Shown here: positions 6,859 through 14,988 of the stretch, in pieces | How the letters are laid out: each line of letters begins with the position of its first letter | Numbering within the stretch: position 1 is the stretch's first letter | Assembly: GCA_944391685.1 (NCBI GenBank) | Contig: CALXUM010000009.1 | Span: 1-64,000, forward strand | Direction: 5' to 3' | Length of the DNA: 64,000 nt | Source of the DNA: an uncultured Alphaproteobacteria bacterium | GTDB lineage: Bacteria; Pseudomonadota; Alphaproteobacteria; RF32; CAG-239 | Notes under the pieces: model-generated | Databases searched by the model: none | Told to the model about the DNA's origin: nothing | What the model saw: the letters and a program-made list of their open reading frames with translations, nothing else | Translations under genes and position numbers: made by a program

Positions 6859-6863
6859 GATGG

Positions 6864-6894
6864 ACGGTCGGAATTTTCCGACCGTTTGTTTTTT
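6864..6894 (+). terminator. Terminator after nusG
   Basis: ACGGTCGG / CCGACCGT 8-bp stem (6864-6885) followed by a T-run. Confidence 0.85.
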
Positions 6895-6908
6895 GAGGAG
6901 AGCGGGAA

Positions 6909-7403
6909 GTGAATATTTTAAGAAGTTTCTTGTCTGAATTTAAAAAATTTGCCATGCGCGGTAATGTTATTGACATGGCTGTCGGTGTGATTATCGGTGC
7001 CGCATTTACTAAAATAGTTGATTCTTTGGTTACGGATATTGTCTTGCCGCCGATAGGCGTGTTGTTGGGCGAAATTGATTTCTCGAATATGTTTGTGGTT
7101 TTAAAAGATGGGGTTACGCCGCCTCCTTATGCCTCGTTAACCGCGGCTAAAGCTGCCGGAGCAATTACGCTTAATATTGGGCTTTTTATTAATGCCGTAA
7201 TCAGCTTTTTAATTGTTGCATTTGCCGTTTTTGTTTTGATTAAAGCTATTAATGAGTTACAGCATAAACTTGAGACAAAAGAAGAAAAAGAAGATAATGC
7301 CTCAAGCAAGACTTGTCCTTATTGTTTTACCGATATTCCTATTAAGGCGACAAGATGTCCGAATTGTACATCAGAGTTAAAGGAAGAAAAAAATCAGGTT
7401 TAA
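6909..7403 (+). CDS. mscL: Large-conductance mechanosensitive channel MscL with zinc-ribbon tail
   Basis: A homopentameric inner-membrane channel that opens under osmotic downshock. Seen: the MscL opening EFKKFAMRGNVIDMAVGVIIGAAF, first membrane helix, extracellular loop, second helix (INAVISFLIVAFAVFVLIKA), then a cytoplasmic helix. After residue 140 it ends with CPYC...CPNC, a small zinc ribbon of the sort found in some alphaproteobacterial MscL. GTG start with a GAGGAG-rich leader. It sits between nusG and rplK, interrupting the usual ribosomal order. Confidence 0.95.
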   Translation: MNILRSFLSEFKKFAMRGNVIDMAVGVIIGAAFTKIVDSLVTDIVLPPIGVLLGEIDFSNMFVVLKDGVTPPPYASLTAAKAAGAITLNIGLFINAVISFLIVAFAVFVLIKAINELQHKLETKEEKEDNASSKTCPYCFTDIPIKATRCPNCTSELKEEKNQV

Positions 7404-7412
7404 ATATAGATT

Positions 7413-8684
7413 TTATGATGTCCAGCCCTTAGCAGCACGGGACCAACGTCTGGGATTGTTATCTCCGGGGTGAACCAGAATGCCTCCTACGGTCGGGGTT
7501 TTGCAGCCGGTGGTTTCGGGATAAGAAAAAGGTTCGTTGGTTAATTTACAGCGAGCCATGTCGGCAAAAATTCTGGCTTCCATATATTTGCCATTGTAGC
7601 CGTATTTGTCTGACCATTCAATTTGAGCGAGAGGATTTTTGATTTTTTCAAAAATTTCTTTATGTTCGGGAAGGACATCGGTCCTGCCGGTTAAGAGGTT
7701 TTGAAAATCTTCTTTTATGATGGGGTTGTTCCAACCGCCGCCAAATATCAGAAAGTGATTGGGCGTTCCGATTGGTGAATAACGCAGAGCATATGCCAAA
7801 ATATAAGCACTGAAAAATTCGGCAGTGCGAAGACGATCTGCAAAAGAAAGTTGTTTTGAGGTGAGGGCAGGGATAATTTTATACCAAGCCGGATCAGATG
7901 ATTTTGGCGGATTTTTAAGCAGAAAGTTTTCGCATTTTTGAGTTTGAACCGAATGGTTAAATAACTCCTTTAGAAGTGGTAAATTTATACTGCCTTGTTT
8001 GCCATATTTGCCATTCCAATCGCAGGTTTCATTTTTTTCGGAACGGGTGAGATAATCAACAAAGTGATTAAAAGGGCCGGTGTCCCAGCCTATAACCTTA
8101 TCATCATATATAATTGCAATATTTCCGGTATTGCCTCCGTTGCAAAAAGCTAGCGGAAACACTCCTTTTGATTTTAGGCCATGGGCTAAGTGAAGATTAT
8201 GGACAGGGGCCAAAGGTGCAGCCTCGCCACCATTCATTAAATCATCGGAACGGAAGTCAAACACGACCGGAATAGAGGTCAAGTCGGACAGCATCTGGCC
8301 GCTGCCGATTTGCAGCGTGTAATTGTCTTGAGGGTTAATAGATGGCGGACAATGAGCACAGGTTTGTCCGTGAAAACCTATAACGTCAATTGCCGATGGA
8401 GATAGGTCTGCTTGTTTGAGTAATTTTTTTACGGTGTCGGCAACTAAATTAACATATTCATCATGCAGAGCATCAAAACCATAATCAAGGTTGGCGGCAA
8501 TAGCGTCTATATCGCCGTTGTTTTCAGTCAACAAAGATTTGAGGTGACGAAATTTATCTGCCAAATCAATTGGTATCGGTTGCGAAAAGCCACAGATGTC
8601 TTTGATGTTTGTATTAGTAAATTCAGTGATGACGGCATCAACGGCGTCTAAAGAATTTCCGGTCATGATTCCGATACAAAGCAT
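7413..8684 (-). CDS. anmK: Anhydro-N-acetylmuramic acid kinase
   Basis: Phosphorylates and opens anhydroMurNAc during recycling of peptidoglycan fragments. Seen: N-terminal IGIMTGNSLDAVDAV (family form GxMSGTSxDGxD), GFHGQTCAHCPP, FDFRSDDLMNGGEAAPLAP, and a later GGGWNNP nucleotide-site glycine stretch. At 423 residues it is longer than the usual ~370, with extra sequence around the DYLTRSEKNE region and the C-terminus. AGGGA lies before the ATG. It lies convergent to mscL, with only 9 bases between the stops. Confidence 0.9.
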   Translation of the reverse strand: MLCIGIMTGNSLDAVDAVITEFTNTNIKDICGFSQPIPIDLADKFRHLKSLLTENNGDIDAIAANLDYGFDALHDEYVNLVADTVKKLLKQADLSPSAIDVIGFHGQTCAHCPPSINPQDNYTLQIGSGQMLSDLTSIPVVFDFRSDDLMNGGEAAPLAPVHNLHLAHGLKSKGVFPLAFCNGGNTGNIAIIYDDKVIGWDTGPFNHFVDYLTRSEKNETCDWNGKYGKQGSINLPLLKELFNHSVQTQKCENFLLKNPPKSSDPAWYKIIPALTSKQLSFADRLRTAEFFSAYILAYALRYSPIGTPNHFLIFGGGWNNPIIKEDFQNLLTGRTDVLPEHKEIFEKIKNPLAQIEWSDKYGYNGKYMEARIFADMARCKLTNEPFSYPETTGCKTPTVGGILVHPGDNNPRRWSRAAKGWTS

Positions 8685-8743
8685 TTTATTTCCCTTTAGT
8701 TGTTTTTTGTATCAGAATAATGGGAAAAATTTAATTTTTCGAT

Positions 8744-8771
8744 AAAAAACCCCCAATCAGGAATTTGGGGG
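8744..8771 (-). terminator. Terminator of the S1-like gene, upstream of anmK
   Basis: On the minus strand CCCCCAA/TTGGGGG (8771-8750) followed by six T. It separates the gene at 8780-9262 from anmK. Confidence 0.8.
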
Positions 8772-8779
8772 TATAGTTT

Positions 8780-9262
8780 TTATATTAGTTGAATGGACAA
8801 GGCCTTCCTGTTGGCGTTGTATTTTTTGATTTTGCAGTTTACTGACATGCCGGTAAAAGCTTTTTTGCAGCGTTTAACGATACAGAAAACATTTTTGGCC
8901 AAAGCAACCAGCATGTATGCTCCGTTTTTGATGATTTCGATAACCGTGCCAATTACAATACTTCCCGGAGGATGTTGTTCTGCAAAAATGTCTATGGGCA
9001 TCGTGAGAGGTAAAAGCTCAAGTTTTGCTCCGTGCGGACAGCGTAAATCTTTTTGAATTTGGAGAATTTTGACGTCGCAAAATTGTCCGGTTTTGAAAAT
9101 TGTAAAGGGATTAATATTGCCACTGTGAATATAATATGCGGCTTCATAAATGTCTCCATAACAATTTTTTATAAAAAATTTTACGCGGTCGTTTTTAATG
9201 GACTTGACCTGGGCGGTGTAGAAACTTCTTACATTGAACCCATGTGATAGAAAGTCTTCCAT
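8780..9262 (-). CDS. Unknown protein with a possible S1-like OB-fold domain
   Basis: A 160-residue soluble protein I cannot name. The last 65 residues resemble an S1/OB RNA-binding barrel: GSIVIGTVIEIIKNGAYMLV, then alternating beta-type strands ending in KALSIQLI. The N-terminal half may be a second OB-like domain (FYTAQVKSIKNDRVKFFI). No ribosome site is clear at the ATG (9262). It stands alone on the minus strand upstream of anmK with its own terminator. RNA binding is inference. Confidence 0.65.
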   Translation of the reverse strand: MEDFLSHGFNVRSFYTAQVKSIKNDRVKFFIKNCYGDIYEAAYYIHSGNINPFTIFKTGQFCDVKILQIQKDLRCPHGAKLELLPLTMPIDIFAEQHPPGSIVIGTVIEIIKNGAYMLVALAKNVFCIVKRCKKAFTGMSVNCKIKKYNANRKALSIQLI

Positions 9263-9413
9263 AAGGTGCTAATTTTAGGGTTAATAATTTGTATTTAATT
9301 TTTAATTATGTATTTAGTATAAAGTTTGTTTTTTTATTTGCAACAAAATTAGACAAAAATGTGCATAATATTTTGAGATTAACTATGAGATGAGATTTTT
9401 TGATAAAAAAAAC

Positions 9414-9442
9414 TTGCAAAATTAATTGCTTGTTGGTATATA
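9414..9442 (+). promoter_or_regulatory. Promoter for rplK-rplA
   Basis: TTGCAA at 9414-9419 and TATATA at 9437-9442, 17 bases apart, about 60 bases before the L1-type leader. An 81-residue minus-strand frame (9306-9551) crosses it but is unconvincing. Confidence 0.65.
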
Positions 9443-9504
9443 AAGGCGACTCTTGTGAGGATAAGTACCAAACAAGAGCTTTAGAATCGTAAATATTGTA
9501 ATAA

Positions 9505-9543
9505 TTCGTGGGAGGCCAGCCATGGCCTGAGATATACCACGAA
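9505..9543 (+). promoter_or_regulatory. Ribosomal protein L1 leader (autoregulatory site)
   Basis: TTCGTGG (9505-9511) pairs with CCACGAA (9537-9543), and GGCCA (9514-9518) with TGGCC (9523-9527), leaving an asymmetric TGAGATATA loop. GTGGGAGGC...GCC...ATACCAC mimics the L1-binding stalk of 23S rRNA (GTGGGAGGC...GAAATACCAC), the established basis for repression of the L11-L1 operon by free L1. It lies 20 bases before the rplK start. Confidence 0.8.
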
Positions 9544-9563
9544 CCTAACAAAGAGGTATGAAA

Positions 9564-10001
9564 ATGGCTAAGACTAAAAAGAAAATTTTAGGATTAATCA
9601 AGCTTCAAATCCCCGCCGGAAAAGCTAACCCTTCTCCTCCGGTTGGTCCTGCTTTGGGTCAAAAAGGCTTGAATATTATGGAATTCTGCAAAGCGTTTAA
9701 TGCCGCTACTCAGAAATTGGAGCCGGGTATTCCCGTGCCGGTTGTTATTACGGCTTTTGAAGATAAGTCGTTTACTTTTGTTACCAAGCTGCCTCCGGTT
9801 GCTTATTATTTGAAAAAGGCTGCCAAAATTCAGTCTGCTTCAAAAGAACCAGGTAAAACCGTTGCCGGTCAGGTAACTCTTGCTCAAGTTAGAGAAATCG
9901 CTGAAACCAAATTGCCGGATTTGAACTGTTCAACAGTTGAATCTGCCATGAACATGGTTAAAGGCCAGGCCGTTTCTATGGGTATTAAGGTTGTGGAGTA
10001 G
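9564..10001 (+). CDS. rplK: 50S ribosomal protein L11
   Basis: Component of the GTPase-associated centre of the large subunit. Family features: [28 protein letters not shown] at the N-terminus and the C-terminal RNA-binding domain with GTARSMG-like [10 protein letters not shown]. 145 residues, normal. I use the ATG at 9564 (MAKTKKK); GAGG is 9 bases away, too close to the ATG at 9558. First gene of the L11-L1 operon, under the L1-type leader. Confidence 0.97.
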   Translation: MAKTKKKILGLIKLQIPAGKANPSPPVGPALGQKGLNIMEFCKAFNAATQKLEPGIPVPVVITAFEDKSFTFVTKLPPVAYYLKKAAKIQSASKEPGKTVAGQVTLAQVREIAETKLPDLNCSTVESAMNMVKGQAVSMGIKVVE

Positions 10002-10005
10002 TGTC

Positions 10006-10686
10006 ATGGGAAAAAGAATCGTAAACGCATATAAAACAGTTGATGTAAACCAGGCTTATGCTTTGAAAGATGCTGTTAAAATCGTTAAAGAAAACGCTAC
10101 TGCAAAATTTGACGAAACAATTGATATCGCCGTTAACTTGGGTGTTGACCCCAAATATGCCGACCAAATGGTTCGCGGTGTTTGTGCTTTGCCTCATGGT
10201 AATGGTAAAACTGTTCGTGTTGCTGTTTTGGCTCAGGGTGAAAAAGCCGATCAAGCCAAAGCTGCCGGAGCTGATATTGTCGGTGCCGAAAATTTGATTG
10301 ATTCAATTTTGGCAGGCAAAATCGAATTCGACAGAATGATTGCCACCCCCGATATGATGGGTATGGCCGGTAAGGTTGCTCGTGTTTTGGGTCCTAAAGG
10401 TTTGATGCCAAACCCGAAATTGGGAACGGTTACAGCCGATGTTGAAAGTGCCGTTAAAAAGGCTAAGGCCGGCGAGGTTCAGTATCGTGTTGAAAAGAAC
10501 GGTATTGTTCATGCCGGAATCGGCAAAGCCAGTTTCTCTGAAGAGCAGATTTATGACAACGCTAAAGCTTTTATTGAGGCTATCATTAAAGCTAAACCAG
10601 CCGGTGCCAAAGGTACTTATATGAAAAAAGTTTCTTTGAGCAGCACTATGGGTGTCGGCGTTAGAGTTGATTCAACAAATCTGTAA
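10006..10686 (+). CDS. rplA: 50S ribosomal protein L1
   Basis: Forms the L1 stalk and represses its own operon. Seen: [13 protein letters not shown] start, [26 protein letters not shown], and [17 protein letters not shown], all typical. 226 residues. The ATG at 10006 is 4 bases after the rplK stop, with GGAG inside the end of rplK, so translation is coupled. A terminator follows, separating it from rplJ. Confidence 0.97.
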   Translation: MGKRIVNAYKTVDVNQAYALKDAVKIVKENATAKFDETIDIAVNLGVDPKYADQMVRGVCALPHGNGKTVRVAVLAQGEKADQAKAAGADIVGAENLIDSILAGKIEFDRMIATPDMMGMAGKVARVLGPKGLMPNPKLGTVTADVESAVKKAKAGEVQYRVEKNGIVHAGIGKASFSEEQIYDNAKAFIEAIIKAKPAGAKGTYMKKVSLSSTMGVGVRVDSTNL

Positions 10687-10702
10687 TGAGATTTTGAAGA
10701 AT

Positions 10703-10738
10703 AAAAAAAGCTCCGTTTGATGTACGGAGCTTTTTTTT
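10703..10738 (+). terminator. Terminator after rplA
   Basis: A-run, GCTCCGT / ACGGAGC stem, T-run; symmetrical, strong. Confidence 0.9.
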
Positions 10739-10749
10739 GTAAAAAATAC

Positions 10750-10778
10750 TTGACTTTTGGTGTTTTACATATTATTAA
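10750..10778 (+). promoter_or_regulatory. Promoter for rplJ-rplL
   Basis: TTGACT (10750-10755) and TATTAA (10773-10778), 17 bases apart, with the same AAAAAATACTTGA context as the tRNA-Trp promoter. Confidence 0.7.
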
Positions 10779-10782
10779 CCCT

Positions 10783-11030
10783 TTCACAAGGGCAAAATTT
10801 GTTGCCCGACCTGTCCAAGACTGCCGGTGGTTTTTTTATGAACCTTAATATCCAGCATAGACGGAGTAAGTGAGATTTTTTTAATCAATTTTTCTCCTGG
10901 ACAGTTAGGTCCCGTCAGGGCGGTTTGGGAGAGAAAAAAAGCTTTCCTCCTCAAATTAAGAAGTCTTGGCGGATTTGTTAAAGCTATGCATATTCCGATG
11001 TTTCGGCGTATGCTAAATTTGGAGACAACA
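10783..11030 (+). promoter_or_regulatory. Ribosomal protein L10 leader
   Basis: About 250 untranslated bases between promoter and rplJ. They include CAAGACTGCCGGTGG, a GCATAGACGGAGT segment near 10855-10868 and a late hairpin GCATA/TATGC around 10987-11012. Long leaders of this position and type bind the L10-L12 complex and repress rplJL in bacteria. The overall layout is clear; exact helices were not computed. Confidence 0.65.
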
Positions 11031-11031
11031 A

Positions 11032-11508
11032 GTGAACCGCGAAGAAAAAGCACAATTGCTCAGCGAGCTTAATGAATTGTTCTCAGGTGCTGAAATCGTT
11101 GTAGTTTCTCACTACAAGGGTCTTACCGTTGAGGAAGTTTCAGAACTCAGAAACAATATCAGAAAAGCCGGTGCTGGCTTTAGAGTTACTAAAAACCGGA
11201 TTACTCGTCTTGCTCTTAAAGGCACTAAGTTTGAAAACTTGGCTGATTTGTTCACCGGGCCGACTGCTATTGCATTCGCCAATGATCCGATCTCAGCTTG
11301 TAAAGCTTGTGTCGAATTTGCAAAAACCAATGAAAAACTGATTATTGTCGGTGGTGCTATGGGAACAGGCGTTCTCTCCATCAATGACATTAAAAAGTTG
11401 GCTACCATTCCGTCTTTGGACGAGCTCAGAGCCAAAATCATTGGCCTTTTGCAAGCTCCTGCCGCTCAGTTGGCAAGAGTTACCAAGGCTTATTCAGAAA
11501 AAGAATAA
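11032..11508 (+). CDS. rplJ: 50S ribosomal protein L10
   Basis: Base of the L12 stalk. Seen: EELNELF-type start, VVVSHYKGLTVEEVSELR, and GAGFRVTKNRITRLAL, then a C-terminal helix that binds L12. 158 residues, slightly short but usual for alphaproteobacteria. GTG start at 11032 with GGAG 7 bases upstream. It is translated from the L10-leader mRNA and followed by rplL after 70 bases. Confidence 0.97.
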   Translation: MNREEKAQLLSELNELFSGAEIVVVSHYKGLTVEEVSELRNNIRKAGAGFRVTKNRITRLALKGTKFENLADLFTGPTAIAFANDPISACKACVEFAKTNEKLIIVGGAMGTGVLSINDIKKLATIPSLDELRAKIIGLLQAPAAQLARVTKAYSEKE

Positions 11509-11578
11509 TTTTCTGTTTGTGTGCACAATGTGCAAGATGAATAAAAAACTGTTTAATTAATTTTATTGGAGAAAAAAA

Positions 11579-11953
11579 ATGGCCGATTTAGCCAAATTAG
11601 TAGATGAATTGTCAGCTTTGACCGTTATGGAAGCTGCTGACTTGTCCAAAATGTTGGAAGAAAAATGGGGCGTTTCTGCCGCTGCTGCCGTTGCCGTTGC
11701 TGCCGGTGGTGCTGCCGGGGGTGCTGCTGCCGCTGAAGAAAAAGATGAATTTGATGTTGTTTTAGCCGAATCCGGCCCGAACAAGATCAATGTTATTAAA
11801 GAAGTTCGTGCTATCACCGCTTTGGGCTTGAAAGAAGCCAAAGATTTGGTTGATGGTGCTCCGAAGACCATTAAAGAAGGTGTTGCTAAAGCCGAAGCCG
11901 AAGAAATGAAGAAGAAATTGGAAGAGGCTGGTGCTAAGGTTGAATTGAAGTAA
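11579..11953 (+). CDS. rplL: 50S ribosomal protein L7/L12
   Basis: The multicopy stalk protein that recruits translation GTPases. Seen: N-terminal dimerisation helices, the Ala/Gly-rich hinge (residues ~38-56), and the C-terminal domain [24 protein letters not shown]. 124 residues. TTGGAG precedes the ATG. Normally rpoB follows directly; here a terminator and 4.8 kb of accessory DNA intervene. Confidence 0.97.
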   Translation: MADLAKLVDELSALTVMEAADLSKMLEEKWGVSAAAAVAVAAGGAAGGAAAAEEKDEFDVVLAESGPNKINVIKEVRAITALGLKEAKDLVDGAPKTIKEGVAKAEAEEMKKKLEEAGAKVELK

Positions 11954-11975
11954 TTCAAATCTTAAATGGACTTGT

Positions 11976-12030
11976 AAAAACGGTCGAAATTTGTGTGCTT
12001 CTATGTACATTAGATTTTGGCCGTTTTTTT
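11976..12030 (+). terminator. Terminator or attenuator after rplL
   Basis: AAAAACGGTCGAAAT (11976-11990) pairs with ATTTTGGCCGTTTTT (12014-12028), then T. In most relatives the rplL-rpoB gap carries an attenuator; the inserted block follows it. Confidence 0.75.
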
Positions 12031-12227
12031 ATGCTAGAATTGTTGACTTTGGGGATTTTAGAAGAAGTTCTTGTGGAAATATGACCTAGTGTTGAAAAAT
12101 TTGACATCTATATAATGCGGTGTAGACTGGAATTTGATTTTACTAAATAGCAAAAACATCAGATGATATTTTAAAAATTGCGGGCAAAACTTCTAATGTT
12201 AGAGCAATATTCGAAAGAGGACGATAA

Positions 12228-13135
12228 ATGGAAAAAATGAATGTTGACGGAGCAGTTTTTGAGGTTTGCGAAATTAATTCACACTTGAAAGTGGCGGCTT
12301 TTCCCCAAATGGCCCAAAAAATAAAAAAAGGCTGTGGTGAAAATTTTTTGTCGGTGATGGATGGGTATGCTTGTGATTTGCTAAAGTTGCCGTTGGAATA
12401 CAAAACGCCACCGATGTTTTCTTTTGTAGTTTTGCCGAGAGGTGATGTATTTAAGCAATTTAGCGGTTGCCCGTTTCCTCATGGAATGGCGGCGGCAAGG
12501 TTTGCGGTTGATGCCAATTATCCGGTGCCGTTGGCAGTTGATGAGGTTTGGTTTGAGCATGGATTTATGTCTGAGGAAAGTATAGAACGAAAAGTGGGAC
12601 TTTGTCATGAACTTGCACATACATTGCATAGTGCATGGTTTGATAATAAAGAGGTTTTATGTGAAGGGTTTGCCGAATTGTTGCCTCATTATCTGATGAA
12701 CCTTGAAAATCAGAATGCCAGACATCGTCAAGTGATAGAAGCTTTTACTCAAGATAAAATGCGGACAGTTGCAGATATTGATCAAAATGGAATGTTTTCA
12801 TCCGAAGATTTAAAGCAAAGAAATAAAAACACACAAGAGAGAGAAGGTTATATGTCTGTCTATTTGTGGATGTTGGGGTATACCAAGCGTGTGGAAAAAA
12901 GTTTGGTTTTGATAAGTTTGAAGCAGTTAACTTAATGTTATCTGAGTTTGAAAAATTAAGCAAAAATCCTAATGTTTCGGTCTTTGAGGAAATGGCCAAG
13001 TTAGTTGGTTTATCTTCAGATATTTTAACAAATACAATACAAATGCAAAAAGAAGGACAAGCGTATGTGCTTAAACTTGACAAGTCTAAACAAGTTATTT
13101 CGCTGAAATATAAAAAAGATTTTTTGAACAGATAA
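12228..13135 (+). pseudogene. Zincin-type metalloprotease, frameshifted
   Basis: The first frame (12228-12935) holds HELAH at residues 127-131 and a downstream CEGFAE, the HExxH...E arrangement of gluzincin metalloproteases. After YLWMLGYTKRVE the frame changes: the next coding segment (KKFGFDKFEAVN... to 13135) is in the -1 frame. Adding one A to the A6 run at about 12896-12901 joins the two into one protein of about 300 residues. So either a one-base deletion has broken the gene, or polymerase/ribosome slippage restores it, or the base is a sequencing error. GAGGA lies before the ATG. No signal peptide, so probably cytoplasmic. Confidence 0.75.
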
Positions 13136-13163
13136 AGTTTTATTTAAAAACTTGACAAAAATG

Positions 13164-13192
13164 TTGCGAGAGTTGTTTTTTTGTGCTATAAA
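13164..13192 (+). promoter_or_regulatory. Promoter-like site before the zinc-ribbon pseudogene
   Basis: TTGCGA (13164-13169) and TATAAA (13187-13192), 17 bases apart. Confidence 0.45.
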
Positions 13193-13254
13193 TTCAGTAG
13201 AAAGAAAAATTATTTTGGAGATATTAATCGCTTGCAGATTGTTCACTCCATGTT

Positions 13255-13491
13255 ATGTTTAATTTAAAATATAATGAAATGGGACTTTTTAATTTTTTTT
13301 CGTCTTCAAAAAATAAGGACGATTATTCCGAAATGCGTAGAAGACGCGAATGCAAACATGAACATCTATGAGCCGAAGTTGCTGAGTTTTGTGGTCCGAA
13401 TCGTCGATATGAGATTTATCAAGAATGTCTTGATTGTGGGGCGAGAATTTATGTTGGATGGGAAACTATTGCCGAGCATGAGCAACAATAG
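13255..13491 (+). pseudogene. Small zinc-ribbon-like protein with an internal TGA
   Basis: Reading from ATG 13255 gives 78 codons that look like a real protein but with TGA at codon 39 (13369-13371). Cys/His pairs flank the stop: ECKHEH before it and CLDCGA after it, spaced like a zinc ribbon, and the stretch AEVAEFCGPNRRYEIYQECLDCG reads smoothly. TGA is a normal stop in this genome (for example the OmpR-like gene), so this is most likely a one-base nonsense mutation. A perfect terminator follows at 13494. Confidence 0.55.
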
Positions 13492-13493
13492 GT

Positions 13494-13531
13494 AAAACAC
13501 CCTTTTGCAGAAAATGCAAAAGGGTGTTTTT
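13494..13531. terminator. Terminator after the zinc-ribbon pseudogene
   Basis: Perfect 15-bp stem AAAACACCCTTTTGC / its complement (13494-13508 with 13516-13530) and T-run; could work in both directions. Confidence 0.85.
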
Positions 13532-14331
13532 GTTATTTGCCTGTTTTATGGTTAGGATGATTTTTTACAATCACTACTTGCGTTTTTACAAAATAAGTTG
13601 CTATTCCTCTCTTGACTGTGTAGCTGATGGTAAAAAGATAGACACCTATGGAGTTGACCATAGCGGTTTTACAACAAAGGACGAAATAGAATATCAAATG
13701 GCTCGGCAAAAAAGAGAAAATAGTTTGATAGAAGGTTATAACAACCAAGGAATAACAGAAAATTACCCTTTAATCAGGCACCAACTTTTGGGGCAAGGCT
13801 GATAATAACTACGGTTTCGGCAGTTCAAATATTGCCGATAATGTTAAAGTTGTCGCAAATCAACCACTAAATATTTCACAGCATCATGATGATTTGAAAG
13901 ATGATTCAAAATATATTCCAAAATACTGGGAAACGGCTGCTGATGGTGAAAAAGTGTGGAATTATGTACAGCAACAAGAAGGCAATGTCACTCCTAAAAA
14001 ACAAAATCCTTTAAGTTATGTTTGGTCAGCCGGTAAAACATTTCCTGATATGCTTATAAATTATTTTGATTTGGCGAATAAAAATTTAACTGATAAATAC
14101 AAACATGCATATATAAATTGTAGTGCTGCTCAAAACGGTAAAGGAGGTGCAGATGTTGCAACTGGCATTTCTAATGTTTGAGAATGGTATGATGTAAAGT
14201 CAAAAGCCAATACTATTGACAGTAGTGAGGCTGATCAGTATGCTAATAAGATAGGAAGGCTTCTTGGGACAAAATATCCAGATGAGGATTGTGATGAAAT
14301 TGTCAAAAAATACATTAAAAAGTACTATTAA
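13524..14331 (+). pseudogene. Toxin-like gene 1, decayed (shared N-terminal segment, distinct C-terminus)
   Basis: The first part (to about 13770) encodes VADGKKIDTYGVDHSGFTTK and EIEYQMARQKRENSLIEGYNN. A +1 shift near 13773 then continues as SGTNFWGKADNNYGFGSSNI and about 160 residues more. The C-terminal part has YKHAYINCSAAQNGKGGADVA, an in-frame TGA at 14179 (probably a lost Arg codon before EWYD), then ADQYANKIGR and YPDEDCDE to a TAA at 14329. That C-terminal pattern recalls C-terminal domains of phage or polymorphic-toxin-like proteins; I cannot name it. The N-terminal segment recurs at 15035. Confidence 0.55.
13654..13848 (+). repeat. Direct repeat, copy 1 (195 bp)
   Basis: Matches 15035-15229 without net insertions; about 22 differences by hand count, so close to 89% identity. 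Encodes the shared segment of the two toxin-like genes. Confidence 0.9.
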
Positions 14332-14428
14332 AATAGCTGGAAAAGCTATTGGAATTGCTTTTTTGTTATATTTGCTTTTCTGTTTTGTTTCTGTTGTTAT
14401 TTTGATATTTGGGTCCGGCTGGAGCTAA
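14294..14428 (+). CDS. Tiny membrane protein, 44 aa, overlapping toxin-like gene 1
   Basis: An ATG at 14294 with GAGG 6 bases upstream opens a 44-residue frame with a short basic N-terminus and one hydrophobic segment (IGIAFLLYLLFCFVSVVILIF). It overlaps the last 38 bases of the decayed toxin-like gene in another frame, the usual sign of coupled translation. A small membrane partner, such as an immunity protein or holin-like protein, is a reasonable guess but unproven. The terminator at 14511 follows. Confidence 0.55.
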   Translation: MKLSKNTLKSTIKIAGKAIGIAFLLYLLFCFVSVVILIFGSGWS

Positions 14429-14510
14429 ATTAATATTACAGTTAAAGATAAGTCCAACAGTTTTTTTGAAACAGATAAACATGTAACTACATAATCAACA
14501 AATTTAATTC

Positions 14511-14545
14511 AAAACACCGCTGATATTTCATTAGCGGTGTTTTTT
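14511..14545. terminator. Shared terminator between toxin-like locus 1 and the XRE gene
   Basis: AAAACACCGCT / AGCGGTGTTTTTT stem with runs on both sides; serves the plus-strand unit and the convergent regulator gene. Confidence 0.85.
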
Positions 14546-14552
14546 GTTTTGA

Positions 14553-14792
14553 TTATTTATCAACCAGCAAGATTTCAACCTTTTTGCCGTAGTATTTTGC
14601 CAAAAGATGCAAAGCACCTAAGTTGACGCTGCCGCGGCCGAGTTCCAGATTATCTAAAATTCGTTGCGGGATGCCGGTTTCTTCACACACTTGATTAAAA
14701 CGTAGTTGTTTGGAAATTCTGATATCGTGTAATCTGGCGGCAAGAGTTTTCCTGCGTCGTCTTAAGTCATTTTTATCTTGTTTATAGTTCAT
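14553..14792 (-). CDS. XRE-family helix-turn-helix regulator, 79 aa
   Basis: A compact DNA-binding protein: RLHDIRISKQLRFNQVCEETGIPQRILDNLELGRG is a Cro/CI-type HTH at residues ~19-55, then a short strand (KVEILLVDK). A basic N-terminal stretch (DLRRRRKTLAARL) may contact DNA. AGGGAG precedes the ATG. It is an antitoxin- or repressor-size protein lying between the two toxin-like loci on the opposite strand. Its leader is the folded RNA at 14822-14982, which ends in a terminator hairpin before the gene, so expression may depend on read-through. Confidence 0.85.
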   Translation of the reverse strand: MNYKQDKNDLRRRRKTLAARLHDIRISKQLRFNQVCEETGIPQRILDNLELGRGSVNLGALHLLAKYYGKKVEILLVDK

Positions 14793-14821
14793 TTTCTTAA
14801 CTCCCTGATTTCTTATTTATA

Positions 14822-14982
14822 AAAAGAAACCGCCTTAATTTAACTTAAGGCGGGGAGTTGACAACTGATCCAACTGACAGTCCGGGTTATTCGTGCATAG
14901 CCTTATATCCCCGGCTCCCCAAAGGGAAGTGGTTTGTTGGAGAAGGAGTTGTCACACTCCACAGCCGGAACACCCGACTGCG
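14822..14982 (-). ncRNA. Candidate structured small RNA with own promoter and terminator
   Basis: On the minus strand a near-consensus promoter (14989-15016) is followed by ~160 bases of dense pairing: CAGTCGGGT (14980-14972) with ACCCGGACTG (14887-14878, one bulge), and GGAGTGTGACAAC (14960-14948) with GTTGTCAACTCC (14865-14854). These two helices interlock as a pseudoknot or are alternatives. GGGGAG (14920-14915) can also pair with CTCCCC (14857-14852). It ends in CCGCCTTAA/TTAAGGCGG (14853-14830) plus TTTCTTTTT, a terminator. No known family is recognised. It could be a free sRNA or an attenuating leader of the XRE gene. Confidence 0.55.
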
Positions 14983-14988
14983 AAAGTG

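Noticed and set aside
9306..9551. 81-residue protein on the minus strand before rplK
   Set aside because: Crosses the promoter and L1 leader of rplK and lacks a ribosome site or protein-like composition.
12896..12901. Classical -1 programmed frameshift heptamer in the metalloprotease
   Set aside because: The zero-frame codons are GAA AAA AGT, which is not the X-XXY-YYZ phase required, so ribosomal slippage of the standard type is unlikely; indel or transcript slippage is preferred.
13255..13491. TGA read as tryptophan or selenocysteine in this genome
   Set aside because: The only tRNA-Trp seen has a CCA anticodon, several clear genes end in TGA (for example the OmpR-like regulator), and no selenocysteine insertion hairpin is evident. 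Nonsense mutation is simpler.
14822..14982. tmRNA, 6S RNA or RNase P RNA
   Set aside because: No tRNA-like acceptor/T-arm, no tag frame, no single long bubble hairpin and no RNase P core sequences were found.
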